The notes under the pieces were generated by a model. It saw only the letters and a list, made by a program, of their open reading frames with translations. It searched no databases and was not told the DNA's origin. The position numbers and the translations under genes are program-made. A DNA stretch of 48,318 nt from LMUY01 sp964242215 (GTDB taxonomy: Bacteria; Pseudomonadota; Alphaproteobacteria; Acetobacterales; Acetobacteraceae). Shown piece after piece: positions 15,846 through 23,537 of the stretch (its first letter is position 1; each line of letters starts with the position of its first letter). The stretch lies in contig CAXTCJ010000030.1 in assembly GCA_964242215.1 (NCBI GenBank), positions 1 through 48,318 on the forward strand, in the 5' to 3' direction.

Positions 15846-16691
15846 TTATTGCGTCATCGCGTCCCAGCACGCACGGGACAGGCGGGCGATGGTGGTGAAG
15901 GTGGCGCTGTAACCCGGCAGCCCGTCCGGCATGGTGTCCGGCACGTGGTCGGTGTAGCCGGCGATGGCATACAGCGGCCGGTCGTTGTGAAACACGATCC
16001 CAACGTCCATCCGCCCGCGCCGTGACCGGCCGGATTTACTGGCGACCTTGGTGCCGAACGGCAGCAGGCCCGGGATCATGTTGCGATGCAGTTGCCAGCT
16101 CAGCACCTGCATCGCCTCCTGGCACAGCGCCGGCGTGCAGCCCAGCGTGGCGGCCGTCGCCGGGTCGCTGCAGCCGGCCTCAATCAGGCCGAGCAGGCGC
16201 ACCTGGTCGCAAGGCGTCGTGGTGGTGACAGCCTCGGCCGGGTGGTCGTAAGCGATGCCGAGTGGCGGGATGATGAAGCGGTGGTTCGTCCCGGTCATGC
16301 CGGCGGCGCGGCAAAAGTCGTTCAGCTCGTCCAGGTTCAGGTGGCGCAGGACCATCTTGGTGCAGACGTTGTCGCTGAGGATGATCATCTGCACCATCGC
16401 GTCGCGCAGCGTGACGGTCAGTCCGGACTTCATGTAGCGGAAGCTGCCGGATGCGACCTCGTGCTTCAATTCCTCCGTCACCGCGCAGGGTTCGTCCAAA
16501 TCGACGCTGCCGGCATGGGCCTTCCGCAGCAGAGCCATCATGATCGAAACCTTGCGCGTGCTGGCGGACGGCAGTGGCTCGTGCCCGGCGCGGTCGATCT
16601 GCTCCCCCGACCGCATGTCCCGCACGCACCAACTGGTGTTGAACGGCTGCTCGTCGCAGATTGCGTTCAGGCGGTCGGCTAAGTCCTGCAT
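15846..16691 (-). CDS. Serine hydrolase of the class A beta-lactamase fold
   Basis: 281 residues. The three active-site elements of penicillin-interacting serine enzymes are present: SxxK at Ser44-Lys47 (SASTRKV), SDN at 106-108 (ILSDNVCTKM) and KSG at 219-221 (ASKSGRSRRGRMDVG). The ExxLN omega-loop motif that supplies the deacylating Glu166 in class A enzymes is not found; the sequence at that place reads DHPAEAVTTTTPCDQ. No signal peptide is seen, so the protein would be cytosolic as annotated. It is therefore more likely a peptidase/amidase or esterase than a resistance enzyme. It is the last gene of a same-strand run after the ABC binding protein, 4 bases apart, suggesting co-expression with peptide or amide uptake. 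Confidence 0.82.
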   Translation of the reverse strand: MQDLADRLNAICDEQPFNTSWCVRDMRSGEQIDRAGHEPLPSASTRKVSIMMALLRKAHAGSVDLDEPCAVTEELKHEVASGSFRYMKSGLTVTLRDAMVQMIILSDNVCTKMVLRHLNLDELNDFCRAAGMTGTNHRFIIPPLGIAYDHPAEAVTTTTPCDQVRLLGLIEAGCSDPATAATLGCTPALCQEAMQVLSWQLHRNMIPGLLPFGTKVASKSGRSRRGRMDVGIVFHNDRPLYAIAGYTDHVPDTMPDGLPGYSATFTTIARLSRACWDAMTQ

Positions 16692-16695
16692 GGGT

Positions 16696-18279
16696 TCAAC
16701 CCTTCTTCACGTTCCAGAATAGCGGCAGACCCGTCAGCATTCCGCTGAGCGTCTTGCGATAGGCGGTCTCGCGAAGGTAGCGGCCGAGCGGGATGTAGGG
16801 AACGTCACGCATCGCCAGCACCTGCATGTCCGCAGCAAGGGCCGTCTGGGAGGCGGCTTCGGGCGCCTGGAACCAGCGGTCGCGTAGATCTTCCATCGCC
16901 GGGTCGTCGGGCCAGCCGGACCAGGCACGCATTCCGTTGCTGCGCAGCGGCAGGTTGGTGGCGGGGCTGGACAAATCGAGGCTGGGGAAGCGCGTGATGA
17001 AGCAGTCCCAGCTCGCCATGCGGGCCGGGTCAGTGCTTTGCCGCAGTTGCATGGCGCTGCCGAGGTCGGAGGTCCGCACGTCCACCGCCATCCCACAGCG
17101 CTTCAGCAGATCGGCGCCGACATCGGACAGGGCGGCCGTCTCGGGCGAGTCGGCCGGTGCCAGGAACACCGTTCGCTGCCCGGCATACCCGGCCGCCTTC
17201 AGCGCGGCGGCCGCGGCCGCGGGGTCGCGCTTGCCGAGCAGCGGGGCCAGCCCCGCCTTGGTCGCGAACGGGGTGCCGGGGCAGTACAGGCCCACCCCAT
17301 CGTTCCACAGCCGGCGATCGTCCCCGGCGACCACCGTCATGAAGTCCGCCTGATCGACGGCAAGCAGCAACGCCCGACGCCGCGCCGCATCGCCAAATGG
17401 GGCGTTGCCCTGGTTGAACCGCATGATCGCGATCTCACCCAACGGGTCCAGCACCTCGACGGCAATGCCCGGGCTGCGGCGCAGGAGATTGGCCAGGTCC
17501 GACGTGGGGCTCTCCCACCAATCGACCTCGCCATTCTGCAGCGCGGCGGTGGAGGTGGCCGGGTCCGGCATCACGGTCCATTCCACCCGATCGACAAAGA
17601 CATGCTTCGGCCCGGCGGTCTGGCTCGGCGTGCCGTCCGGGCGGGGCACGTAGCTGGCGAACTTCTCGTAGGCCAGGCGCGAGCCGGAGACGTGGTCGGC
17701 GGCGACGAAGCGGAACGGGCCGCTGCCGATCATCTCCGTCACCGGGCCGCCGGTGGCCAAGGCCAGACGTTCCGGCATGATGAACGGAACGTACGGCCCG
17801 ATCTTCGCCAGCGCTTGCGGCAACAGCGGGAAGGGCCGCTTTAGCAGGAACTGGATCACCGTATCGGACGGCGCCGACATCTCGTTCGTTGCCGCCATCA
17901 GCGCCTGGCCGAAGCTGTCCCGCATTGCCCAGCGACGCAGGCTGGCAACGGCGTCGCGGGCCAGAACCTTCTGCCCGTCATGGAACAGCAGCCCCTCGCG
18001 CAGCGTGATGCGCCAGGTGTGGCCGTCATCGCTGATTTCGTGCCCCGCCGCCATTTGCGGCTGCGGCTGGAAGGCGGCATCCAGACCGTACAGCGTGTCG
18101 AACACCATGAAGCCGTGATTGCGGCTGACGATGGCCGTCGCGGCCAGCGGATCGAGCACAGCCACATCAGTCTGCGGAACAAATTTCAGCAGCTGCGCCG
18201 GCTGTGCGCGCCCGATGCTAGGAGCGGCCAGCGCGGCGGATGCGGCGAGGAAGCTGCGCCGGTTCAGCGTTGCCGCCAT
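16696..18279 (-). CDS. ABC transporter substrate-binding protein, family 5
   Basis: 527 residues from the ATG at 18279. Family 5 (DppA/OppA/NikA-type) periplasmic binding protein for peptides, nickel or other small ligands. A Tat-type signal opens the protein: NRRSFLAASAALAAPSIGRAQ. Domain signs are LKFVPQTDVAVLDPLAATA near the N-terminus, YGLDAAFQPQPQMAAGHEISDDGHTWRITLREGLLFHDG (the family 5 signature, residues about 65-105), and RRALLLAVDQADFM in the second lobe. No permease or ATPase genes are adjacent, so it must work with components encoded elsewhere. It starts two bases after the stop of the cysteine synthase gene on the same strand. Confidence 0.87.
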   Translation of the reverse strand: MAATLNRRSFLAASAALAAPSIGRAQPAQLLKFVPQTDVAVLDPLAATAIVSRNHGFMVFDTLYGLDAAFQPQPQMAAGHEISDDGHTWRITLREGLLFHDGQKVLARDAVASLRRWAMRDSFGQALMAATNEMSAPSDTVIQFLLKRPFPLLPQALAKIGPYVPFIMPERLALATGGPVTEMIGSGPFRFVAADHVSGSRLAYEKFASYVPRPDGTPSQTAGPKHVFVDRVEWTVMPDPATSTAALQNGEVDWWESPTSDLANLLRRSPGIAVEVLDPLGEIAIMRFNQGNAPFGDAARRRALLLAVDQADFMTVVAGDDRRLWNDGVGLYCPGTPFATKAGLAPLLGKRDPAAAAAALKAAGYAGQRTVFLAPADSPETAALSDVGADLLKRCGMAVDVRTSDLGSAMQLRQSTDPARMASWDCFITRFPSLDLSSPATNLPLRSNGMRAWSGWPDDPAMEDLRDRWFQAPEAASQTALAADMQVLAMRDVPYIPLGRYLRETAYRKTLSGMLTGLPLFWNVKKG

Positions 18280-18281
18280 CG

Positions 18282-19286
18282 TCAGGACGCGAGCCAGCTT
18301 GGCACCGGCAGCCCCTTGCCGCGCAGGAACTCCGGATTGAACAGCTTGGACTGGTACCGCGCGCCGCCGTCGCACAGGATCGTCACCACGGTGTGGCCCG
18401 GCCCCAAATCGCGCGCCACGCGGATCGCCGCGGCCACGTTGAGGCCGGCCGAGCCGCCGATTGAGAGTCCCTCGTGCTGCAGCAGGTCGAACACCTGCTC
18501 CAGCGCTTCGGCGTCGGGGATGCGAACGGCGTCATCGATTACCACGCCCTCGAGGTTGGCGGTGACGCGGGATTGGCCGATGCCCTCGGTGATCGAACTG
18601 CCCTGCACCGACAGGTCGCCGGTCTTTACCCAGCCGTACAGCCCGCTGCCCTCCGGATCCGCCAGTACGATACGCACGTCCGGGTTCTCCGCCTTCATGA
18701 ACATGGACACGCCGGCGAGCGTGCCGCCGGTGCCGCAGGAGCAGGTGAAGGCATCCACCCGGCCGCCGGTCTGCTGCCAGATCTCGGGGCCGGTTGTGGC
18801 ACGGTGGCCTTCGCGGTTGGCCAGGTTGTCGAATTGGTTGGCCCAGACCGCGCCCATTTCCTGCGCCAGTCGCTCGGAGGTGCGGACGTAGTTGCCGGGG
18901 TCGCTGTATGGCTTGGCCGGCACTAGGCGCAAGTCGGCGCCGATCATGCGCAGGAAGTCGATCTTCTCCTGGCTTTGCGTCTCCGGCATCACGATGACGC
19001 TGCGATAGCCGCGGGCGTTGGCAACCAGGGTCAGGCCGATTCCGGTGTTGCCCGCGGTTCCCTCAACAATGGTGCCGCCGGACTTCAGCACGCCGCGTGC
19101 CTCGGCGTCAGCGATGATGGCGAGACCGGCGCGATCCTTCACCGAGCCGCCGGGATTCATGAACTCCGCCTTGCCCAGGATGGTGCAGCCGGTCGCCTCG
19201 GACGCGCGGCGCAGATGGATCAGCGGCGTGTGGCCGATCGCGGCGCTCATGCCATCCAGTGCTGGTGTCGGGTTTGTGCTTTGCAT
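18282..19286 (-). CDS. Cysteine synthase-type PLP enzyme
   Basis: 334 residues from the ATG at 19286. Fold type II PLP enzyme; the likely reaction is O-acetylserine plus sulfide to cysteine. Visible: IGHTPLIHLRRAS, the PLP-lysine motif EFMNPGGSVKDRAG, the substrate loop EGTAGNTGIGLT, VMPETQSQEKIDFLRMIGADL, the phosphate-cup GTGGTLAG and the C-terminal GGSAGLNVAAAI. It lacks a CBS domain. Some features (VPAKPYSDPGNYV, NREGH) are those of the CysK group used with sulfide but also of cystathionine beta-synthase-like enzymes, so a specific symbol is withheld. Divergent from a rhodanese gene (40 bases between starts), which fits a sulfur-handling role. Confidence 0.88.
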   Translation of the reverse strand: MQSTNPTPALDGMSAAIGHTPLIHLRRASEATGCTILGKAEFMNPGGSVKDRAGLAIIADAEARGVLKSGGTIVEGTAGNTGIGLTLVANARGYRSVIVMPETQSQEKIDFLRMIGADLRLVPAKPYSDPGNYVRTSERLAQEMGAVWANQFDNLANREGHRATTGPEIWQQTGGRVDAFTCSCGTGGTLAGVSMFMKAENPDVRIVLADPEGSGLYGWVKTGDLSVQGSSITEGIGQSRVTANLEGVVIDDAVRIPDAEALEQVFDLLQHEGLSIGGSAGLNVAAAIRVARDLGPGHTVVTILCDGGARYQSKLFNPEFLRGKGLPVPSWLAS

Positions 19287-19326
19287 CGTGCTGGGGCACC
19301 TTCGGGGCCGATTTGGGAATTGGAAC

Positions 19327-19737
19327 ATGGTACAGAACGTCGCGCCGAAACAGGTCTGGGAAGCACTGACCAGCAATCCAAAGGCCCGCCTGGTGGACGT
19401 GCGGACCGATATCGAATGGGCCCAGATCGGCCTTCCGGACCTGACCGAAGCGGGCAAGCAGCCGGCGCTGGTGTCATGGCAGGTGGCGCCGACAATGCAG
19501 GTCAACGGCAATTTCCTGGCCGAAATGCGCGCGGCCGGGGTGACGGAAGACGACCACATCTACTTCCTCTGCCGCAGCGGCGCGCGTTCGACCGCAGCCG
19601 CACAGGCCGCACAGGCTGCCGGGTTCGCCCATAGCTACAACATCGCCGACGGGTTCGAAGGCCCACCGGACGGGCGCGGCGAGCGCGGCACGGTCGCTGG
19701 CTGGCAGGCCGATGGATTGCCCTGGACGCGGGACTGA
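19327..19737 (+). CDS. Rhodanese-like domain protein
   Basis: 136 residues, a single rhodanese domain. The substrate loop LCRSGARST has the active-site Cys82, which would carry a persulfide. VDVRTDIEWAQIGLPDL is the preceding strand-helix motif. No signal peptide, so cytosolic. Divergent from the cysteine synthase gene and followed 3 bases after its stop by a cytochrome b561 gene, suggesting a link to sulfur transfer or sulfide oxidation. Confidence 0.9.
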   Translation: MVQNVAPKQVWEALTSNPKARLVDVRTDIEWAQIGLPDLTEAGKQPALVSWQVAPTMQVNGNFLAEMRAAGVTEDDHIYFLCRSGARSTAAAQAAQAAGFAHSYNIADGFEGPPDGRGERGTVAGWQADGLPWTRD

Positions 19738-19740
19738 TTG

Positions 19741-20280
19741 GTGCAGCCTGTCGACCCGGCCGCCAAGCGGTATGACCGGGCCACGATCACCCTGCACTGG
19801 CTCACGGCGCTGCTGGTGGTGGCACAATGGTGCATCGCCAAGATGATCGACTGGGCTCCCCGGGGCGATCCGCGGGTGCCGATGCGCTCGCTCCATTTGA
19901 CGGTTGGCGTGATCCTCGTGGTGCTGATTGCGGTCCGGATCATATGGCGTGCCACACGCGGCCGCCGTCTGCCAGCCGCCGATCGAGGCGTCTTGCACGT
20001 GCTGGCGAAGGCGACCCATTGGGGCCTGTATGCGCTGGTCGTGGCGACCCTGATACTGGGATTGTTGTTGTGGTGGGTGCGCGGCGACACGTGGTTCTTC
20101 GTATTCAGTCCGCCGAAGCTCGACGATCCCGGGTTGCGCGGCTTCGTGGCTAGCTGGCATCCCACACTGGCTACGGCGATCCTGTGGCTGGCGGGCCTGC
20201 ACGCGGTCGCGGCCCTCGTGCACCGCGTCATGTGGCATGACGGCGTACTTGGGCGCATGCTGACCCGCACCACCAGATGA
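19741..20280 (+). CDS. Cytochrome b561-family membrane protein
   Basis: 179 residues, four predicted membrane helices. Bacterial cytochrome b561 binds two hemes through helix histidines and passes electrons between quinones or small donors and periplasmic acceptors. His ligands are placed as expected: ITLHWLTALL in helix 1, RSLHLTVGVILVVL in helix 2, LAKATHWGLYALVV in helix 3, and LHAVAALVHRVMWHDG in helix 4. The start is a GTG at 19741 or the TTG one codon before; both lie directly behind the rhodanese stop, so the genes are translationally linked. Confidence 0.88.
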   Translation: MQPVDPAAKRYDRATITLHWLTALLVVAQWCIAKMIDWAPRGDPRVPMRSLHLTVGVILVVLIAVRIIWRATRGRRLPAADRGVLHVLAKATHWGLYALVVATLILGLLLWWVRGDTWFFVFSPPKLDDPGLRGFVASWHPTLATAILWLAGLHAVAALVHRVMWHDGVLGRMLTRTTR

Positions 20281-20420
20281 TGCTGGCCGCCCAGGTGGCT
20301 CGTTCGATCACGAACCCGTCTTTTCGATCTGCTCCGCGGCAGAGCGCGAAAGTCGGCGCCGGTCACTAAGCGGCCACGCCCCACCCCAACACGCTGCCTC
20401 AAGGGGACAGGGAGAGGGCG

Positions 20421-21269
20421 CTATGCGTCGTATGTCACGCGCAATACCACGAACCACGGGTAGCGCGTGTCCACCACGCCCGTGACCGGGTCGGCCAGCA
20501 TACCGGAGGGCGTCGTCGGCACGTGCTTTTCGGTCACAGCGTCATCCACGTTGCCGCCGATGACGGTGAGCTGACCGCCGCCAGCCGCGACGACGATGTC
20601 GCAATGGCCTGGGAAGGAGGATGGCGTCGGCAGTTGGTCATACGTCAGCGCGCCACTATGGCCGCGAGCCATGCAGATGATATCCCCCGGCACCGGTGCG
20701 TAAGCGTCGACCCGCTGCGCCGTTACGATCAGGGGCCCGCCACCCGCGTCCGCCTGGGTCTTGGCGGCATTGATGTAATCGGCATGCGCGGCAGAATAGG
20801 GGAACCGCTCGCCCGCACCGGCAATGCGCATGATGTAGGAGATGAACGCCGCCGACCACGCGTAATGGCCATCTTGCCCGGCGGGGAATACCTGGCCGTT
20901 GGCATCGTGCTTGCCCGTCCAATACGCCGTCACCGACCCGGCATCCTCGCCGCTCCACCAATACTCGCCGACCCGCTCCCACAGCCCGGGATAGCGCTCC
21001 GGCTTCTCGTCCGGGCCACGTGGCGGGCGGGTGCCCGGCGGATCGTCATCGACAGGCGATTCGAACACGCGCCATTCCCGCAACGCGATCGCGATCGCGT
21101 CGGCACGGGAGAACGGAGCGTACCCCAGGCGGGCAAACGGAGGCACCTGGCCGAACCCGGCGGCCGGCACCGAGGGAAAGCTCGCGGTCGGTGCGGTCGG
21201 TGCAGGGGGGCGGGCGGCGCAGGCGGCAAGGCAAGCGGCAGCCAACAAGGCGGCGGTCGGTCGGAGCAT
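20421..21269 (-). CDS. DUF2272 lipoprotein
   Basis: 282 residues from the ATG at 21269. Signal with a lipobox (AALLAAACLAACAARPP), then a Pro/Ala linker and a DUF2272 domain. The core is GYAWS-like: HYAWSAAFISYIMRIAGAG, FPYSAAHADYINAAK, PVPGDIICMARG, FPGHCDIVVAAGGGQLTVIGGNVDD and YPWFVVLRV. The order (acidic/His residues near GHCD and GG-N) resembles CHAP/NlpC-like cysteine peptidases without the classical N-terminal Cys, so a cell-wall role is possible but unproven. It follows mtnA by 13 bases on the same strand, which is probably only operon sharing. Confidence 0.8.
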   Translation of the reverse strand: MLRPTAALLAAACLAACAARPPAPTAPTASFPSVPAAGFGQVPPFARLGYAPFSRADAIAIALREWRVFESPVDDDPPGTRPPRGPDEKPERYPGLWERVGEYWWSGEDAGSVTAYWTGKHDANGQVFPAGQDGHYAWSAAFISYIMRIAGAGERFPYSAAHADYINAAKTQADAGGGPLIVTAQRVDAYAPVPGDIICMARGHSGALTYDQLPTPSSFPGHCDIVVAAGGGQLTVIGGNVDDAVTEKHVPTTPSGMLADPVTGVVDTRYPWFVVLRVTYDA

Positions 21270-21282
21270 TGTGCGGGGGACT

Positions 21283-22374
21283 TCAGCTATGGCCGGGGAA
21301 CAGCGCCGCGAGGCCCTCGGCAGTTGCAGCGCACCGACCACGTTCGGTGATCAATCCCGTGACCAGCCGCGCCGGGGTCACGTCGAACGCCGGATTGGCA
21401 GCCGGACTGCCGGAGGGCGCGGTGCGCACGGTTGTGACCTTGCCGTCCAGCCCGCGGCCGGTGACCGTGGTGACCTCGCTGGCCTCGCGCTCCTCGATCT
21501 CGATTTCGGTCAAGCCGTCCGACACCGACCAATCGATGGTGGAGGACGGGCAGGCGACCCAGAACGGCACGTTGTTGTCCTGTGCCGCGAGTGCCTTGAG
21601 GTAGGTGCCGATCTTGTTGGCCACGTCGCCCGTCTTGGTGACGCGGTCGGTGCCCACGATGACAAGGTCCACCTCACCGCGCTGCATCAGGTGGCCGCCG
21701 GCATTGTCCGCGATCACGGTGTGGGGCACGCCGTGGCGCCCCAGTTCCCACGCTGTGAGGAAGGCGCCCTGGTTGCGCGGCCGGGTCTCGTCCACCCAAA
21801 CCTCCACCGGCACCTTCTCCTCGAACGCGGCGTAAATCGGCGCGAGCGCGGTGCCCCAATCGACCGTGGCGAGCCAGCCGGCATTGCAATGGGTGAGCAC
21901 GCGCGCGGGTCGTCCGGTCGCCGCGTGCACGTCGCGGATCAGCCCGGCGCCGTGTTCACCAATCGACTTGTTTTGCGCGACGTCCTCCTCGGCGATCAGC
22001 CCGGCTTCCTCGTAGGCGATCCGGACGCGGTCCGGGGTTGCGGTGTTACGTAGCCGAGTCAGCATGCGGCCGGTCGCCCATTTCAGGTTCACCGCCGTCG
22101 GACGCGTGGCGTTCAACTGCGCGGCGGCGCGTTCCATTGCCGCGGTGGAGCAGTCGTCGCGCAGGGCGAGTGCCATACCGTAGGCCGCCACGGCACCGAT
22201 CAACGGCGCGCCGCGCACCTGCATCGTGCGGATCGCATGGGCGGCTTCGCTCACCGTCGTCAGCCGCAGGAAATCCAGCGACCAAGGCAGCTTCGTCTGG
22301 TCGATAATGCGAACCGACCAGCCATCCGATGGCTCCAGCCAGACGCAACGATAGGGTGTGCCGTCGATCTTCAA
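21283..22374 (-). CDS. mtnA: S-methyl-5-thioribose-1-phosphate isomerase
   Basis: 363 residues. MtnA isomerises 5-methylthioribose 1-phosphate to methylthioribulose 1-phosphate in the methionine salvage pathway (cytosol). Catalytic Cys163 lies in LTHCNAGWLATVDWGTA and catalytic Asp243 in VIVGTDRVTKTGD, matching Cys160 and Asp240 of the B. subtilis enzyme. The QVRGAPLIGAVAAYG and DNAGGHLM motifs are also present. No other salvage gene (mtnP, mtnB, mtnD) is in the window. Part of a four-gene minus-strand run: DUF983, UPF0262, mtnA, DUF2272. Confidence 0.95.
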   Translation of the reverse strand: MKIDGTPYRCVWLEPSDGWSVRIIDQTKLPWSLDFLRLTTVSEAAHAIRTMQVRGAPLIGAVAAYGMALALRDDCSTAAMERAAAQLNATRPTAVNLKWATGRMLTRLRNTATPDRVRIAYEEAGLIAEEDVAQNKSIGEHGAGLIRDVHAATGRPARVLTHCNAGWLATVDWGTALAPIYAAFEEKVPVEVWVDETRPRNQGAFLTAWELGRHGVPHTVIADNAGGHLMQRGEVDLVIVGTDRVTKTGDVANKIGTYLKALAAQDNNVPFWVACPSSTIDWSVSDGLTEIEIEEREASEVTTVTGRGLDGKVTTVRTAPSGSPAANPAFDVTPARLVTGLITERGRCAATAEGLAALFPGHS

Positions 22375-22381
22375 GGCGAAG

Positions 22382-22867
22382 CTATATCCTTTGATGCAGC
22401 ACGCAGACGAGCGTGAACAAGCGGCGTGCCGTGGGGAAGTCGATCGTGATCTTGCCGTCCAGTCGCTCCACCATCAACGCGGCACCTTCGTTGTGCAGCC
22501 CGCGGCGACCCATGTCGATGGCCTGGATGCGCTCGGCACGACCCTCCTCCATCGCCAGCACATGGCTGTCGACTAACATCTGATAGTCCTTGATCAAGCC
22601 GCGAAACGGGCCGAGCGCGAGCACCACTGCTTGCAGTGGCACATCTGCGCAATCGCGCACATCGAACACCAACCGTCCCTCCTGCACCGAGAGATGCAGG
22701 GCATAGGGTCCGGGGTGCGCGAGGAGGGCGAACCGATTCTCTGCAGCGAGGTCGTTCATGGCTTGCGTTTGATCGGCTTCCTGCAGCGGCGAAAGCCGGG
22801 TCACCGCCTCTCCGTCCAAGACGACGCGCTCGATCCGCTCGCGGGACGTAACGTCCAAGCTGCTCAC
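22382..22867 (-). CDS. UPF0262 family protein
   Basis: 161 residues from a GTG at 22867 that overlaps the DUF983 stop by GTGA. UPF0262 is an alphaproteobacterial family of unknown function. Family sequence is clear: HPGPYALHLSVQEGRLVFDV, LGPFRGLIKDYQML, AIDMGRRGLHNEGA and the terminal KITIDFPTARRLFTLVCVLH. No catalytic motif or signal peptide is recognised. MtnA begins seven bases after its stop. Confidence 0.9.
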   Translation of the reverse strand: MSSLDVTSRERIERVVLDGEAVTRLSPLQEADQTQAMNDLAAENRFALLAHPGPYALHLSVQEGRLVFDVRDCADVPLQAVVLALGPFRGLIKDYQMLVDSHVLAMEEGRAERIQAIDMGRRGLHNEGAALMVERLDGKITIDFPTARRLFTLVCVLHQRI

Positions 22868-23289
22868 TCGTCAGCCGGCTTCATCATGCCGAGCTTCAGC
22901 ATCAGCCCGAGCGTGGCGCCTTTGATCGGGCGCAACAGCAACACCGACATGATCACCGTCGCGGGCAGCCAAATGACCGCCTGCACCCAGTAGGGCGGGT
23001 CATAGGCCTGGTAGGTGGCGAACATCAGCCCCACCACGACGTGGGCCACGATGAAGACGGTAAAATACGGCGGTGCATCGTCGGCCCGCAATTCACCGAG
23101 TGGTGCCGTGCAGAGCGTACAAACCGGCACTACACGCAGATAGCCGATGAACGCGTGAGTAAGCCCGCAGGCCGGGCACAATCCTCGCGCCCCGCGCAGC
23201 AAGGCCACAGGCATGGAAGGCACCGGCCATGGCGTCGTTTGTGGCGTCCGGTCGGGCTCCCACCTCGTGGGGACGTTGGTATCGGGCAT
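22864..23289 (-). CDS. DUF983 zinc-ribbon membrane protein
   Basis: 141 residues from the ATG at 23289. A cytosolic head with two Cys pairs (CPACGLTHAF and CTLCTAPLGE), likely a zinc ribbon, is followed by two membrane helices (FTVFIVAHVVVGLMFATYQ, WVQAVIWLPATVIMSVLLLR). DUF983 proteins are common in alphaproteobacteria and function is not established. First gene of the run that includes UPF0262 and mtnA; divergent from prpD with 248 bases between. Confidence 0.88.
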   Translation of the reverse strand: MPDTNVPTRWEPDRTPQTTPWPVPSMPVALLRGARGLCPACGLTHAFIGYLRVVPVCTLCTAPLGELRADDAPPYFTVFIVAHVVVGLMFATYQAYDPPYWVQAVIWLPATVIMSVLLLRPIKGATLGLMLKLGMMKPADE

Positions 23290-23378
23290 CACGGGACCTC
23301 TTGGGGCGGCCAACTCTGCGGGCTGCCATGATACCATACGCCATTCCGCGCCTTAAAACGACTCGGCCGGTGACACCT

Positions 23379-23390
23379 CGCTCGCGAGCG
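23379..23390. promoter_or_regulatory. 12-bp palindrome in the DUF983/prpD control region
   Basis: CGCTCGCGAGCG at 23379-23390 is a perfect 12-bp palindrome in the 248-base divergent intergenic stretch, and about 45 bases further CAACG (23434-23438) and CGTTG (23446-23450) form a second dyad. Either may bind a regulator of prpD. High GC makes chance palindromes common, so this is only a candidate. Confidence 0.25.
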
Positions 23391-23537
23391 TGTCGAAAGT
23401 GGCGGCGAAATCGATTGTGTCCGCGCGGGATCGCAACGTTTCGAGCGTTGTGTGTCCCTGGCCTGCGCTTGCCCCATGCAATCGCCGCTCCTAGGAAGCT
23501 GGACTAAGACTATGCCACATTCGAGGGAGTTCTCTGC

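Noticed and set aside
15846..16691. Antibiotic-resistance beta-lactamase
   Set aside because: No signal peptide and no ExxLN motif; the three remaining motifs alone define only the wider serine hydrolase fold.
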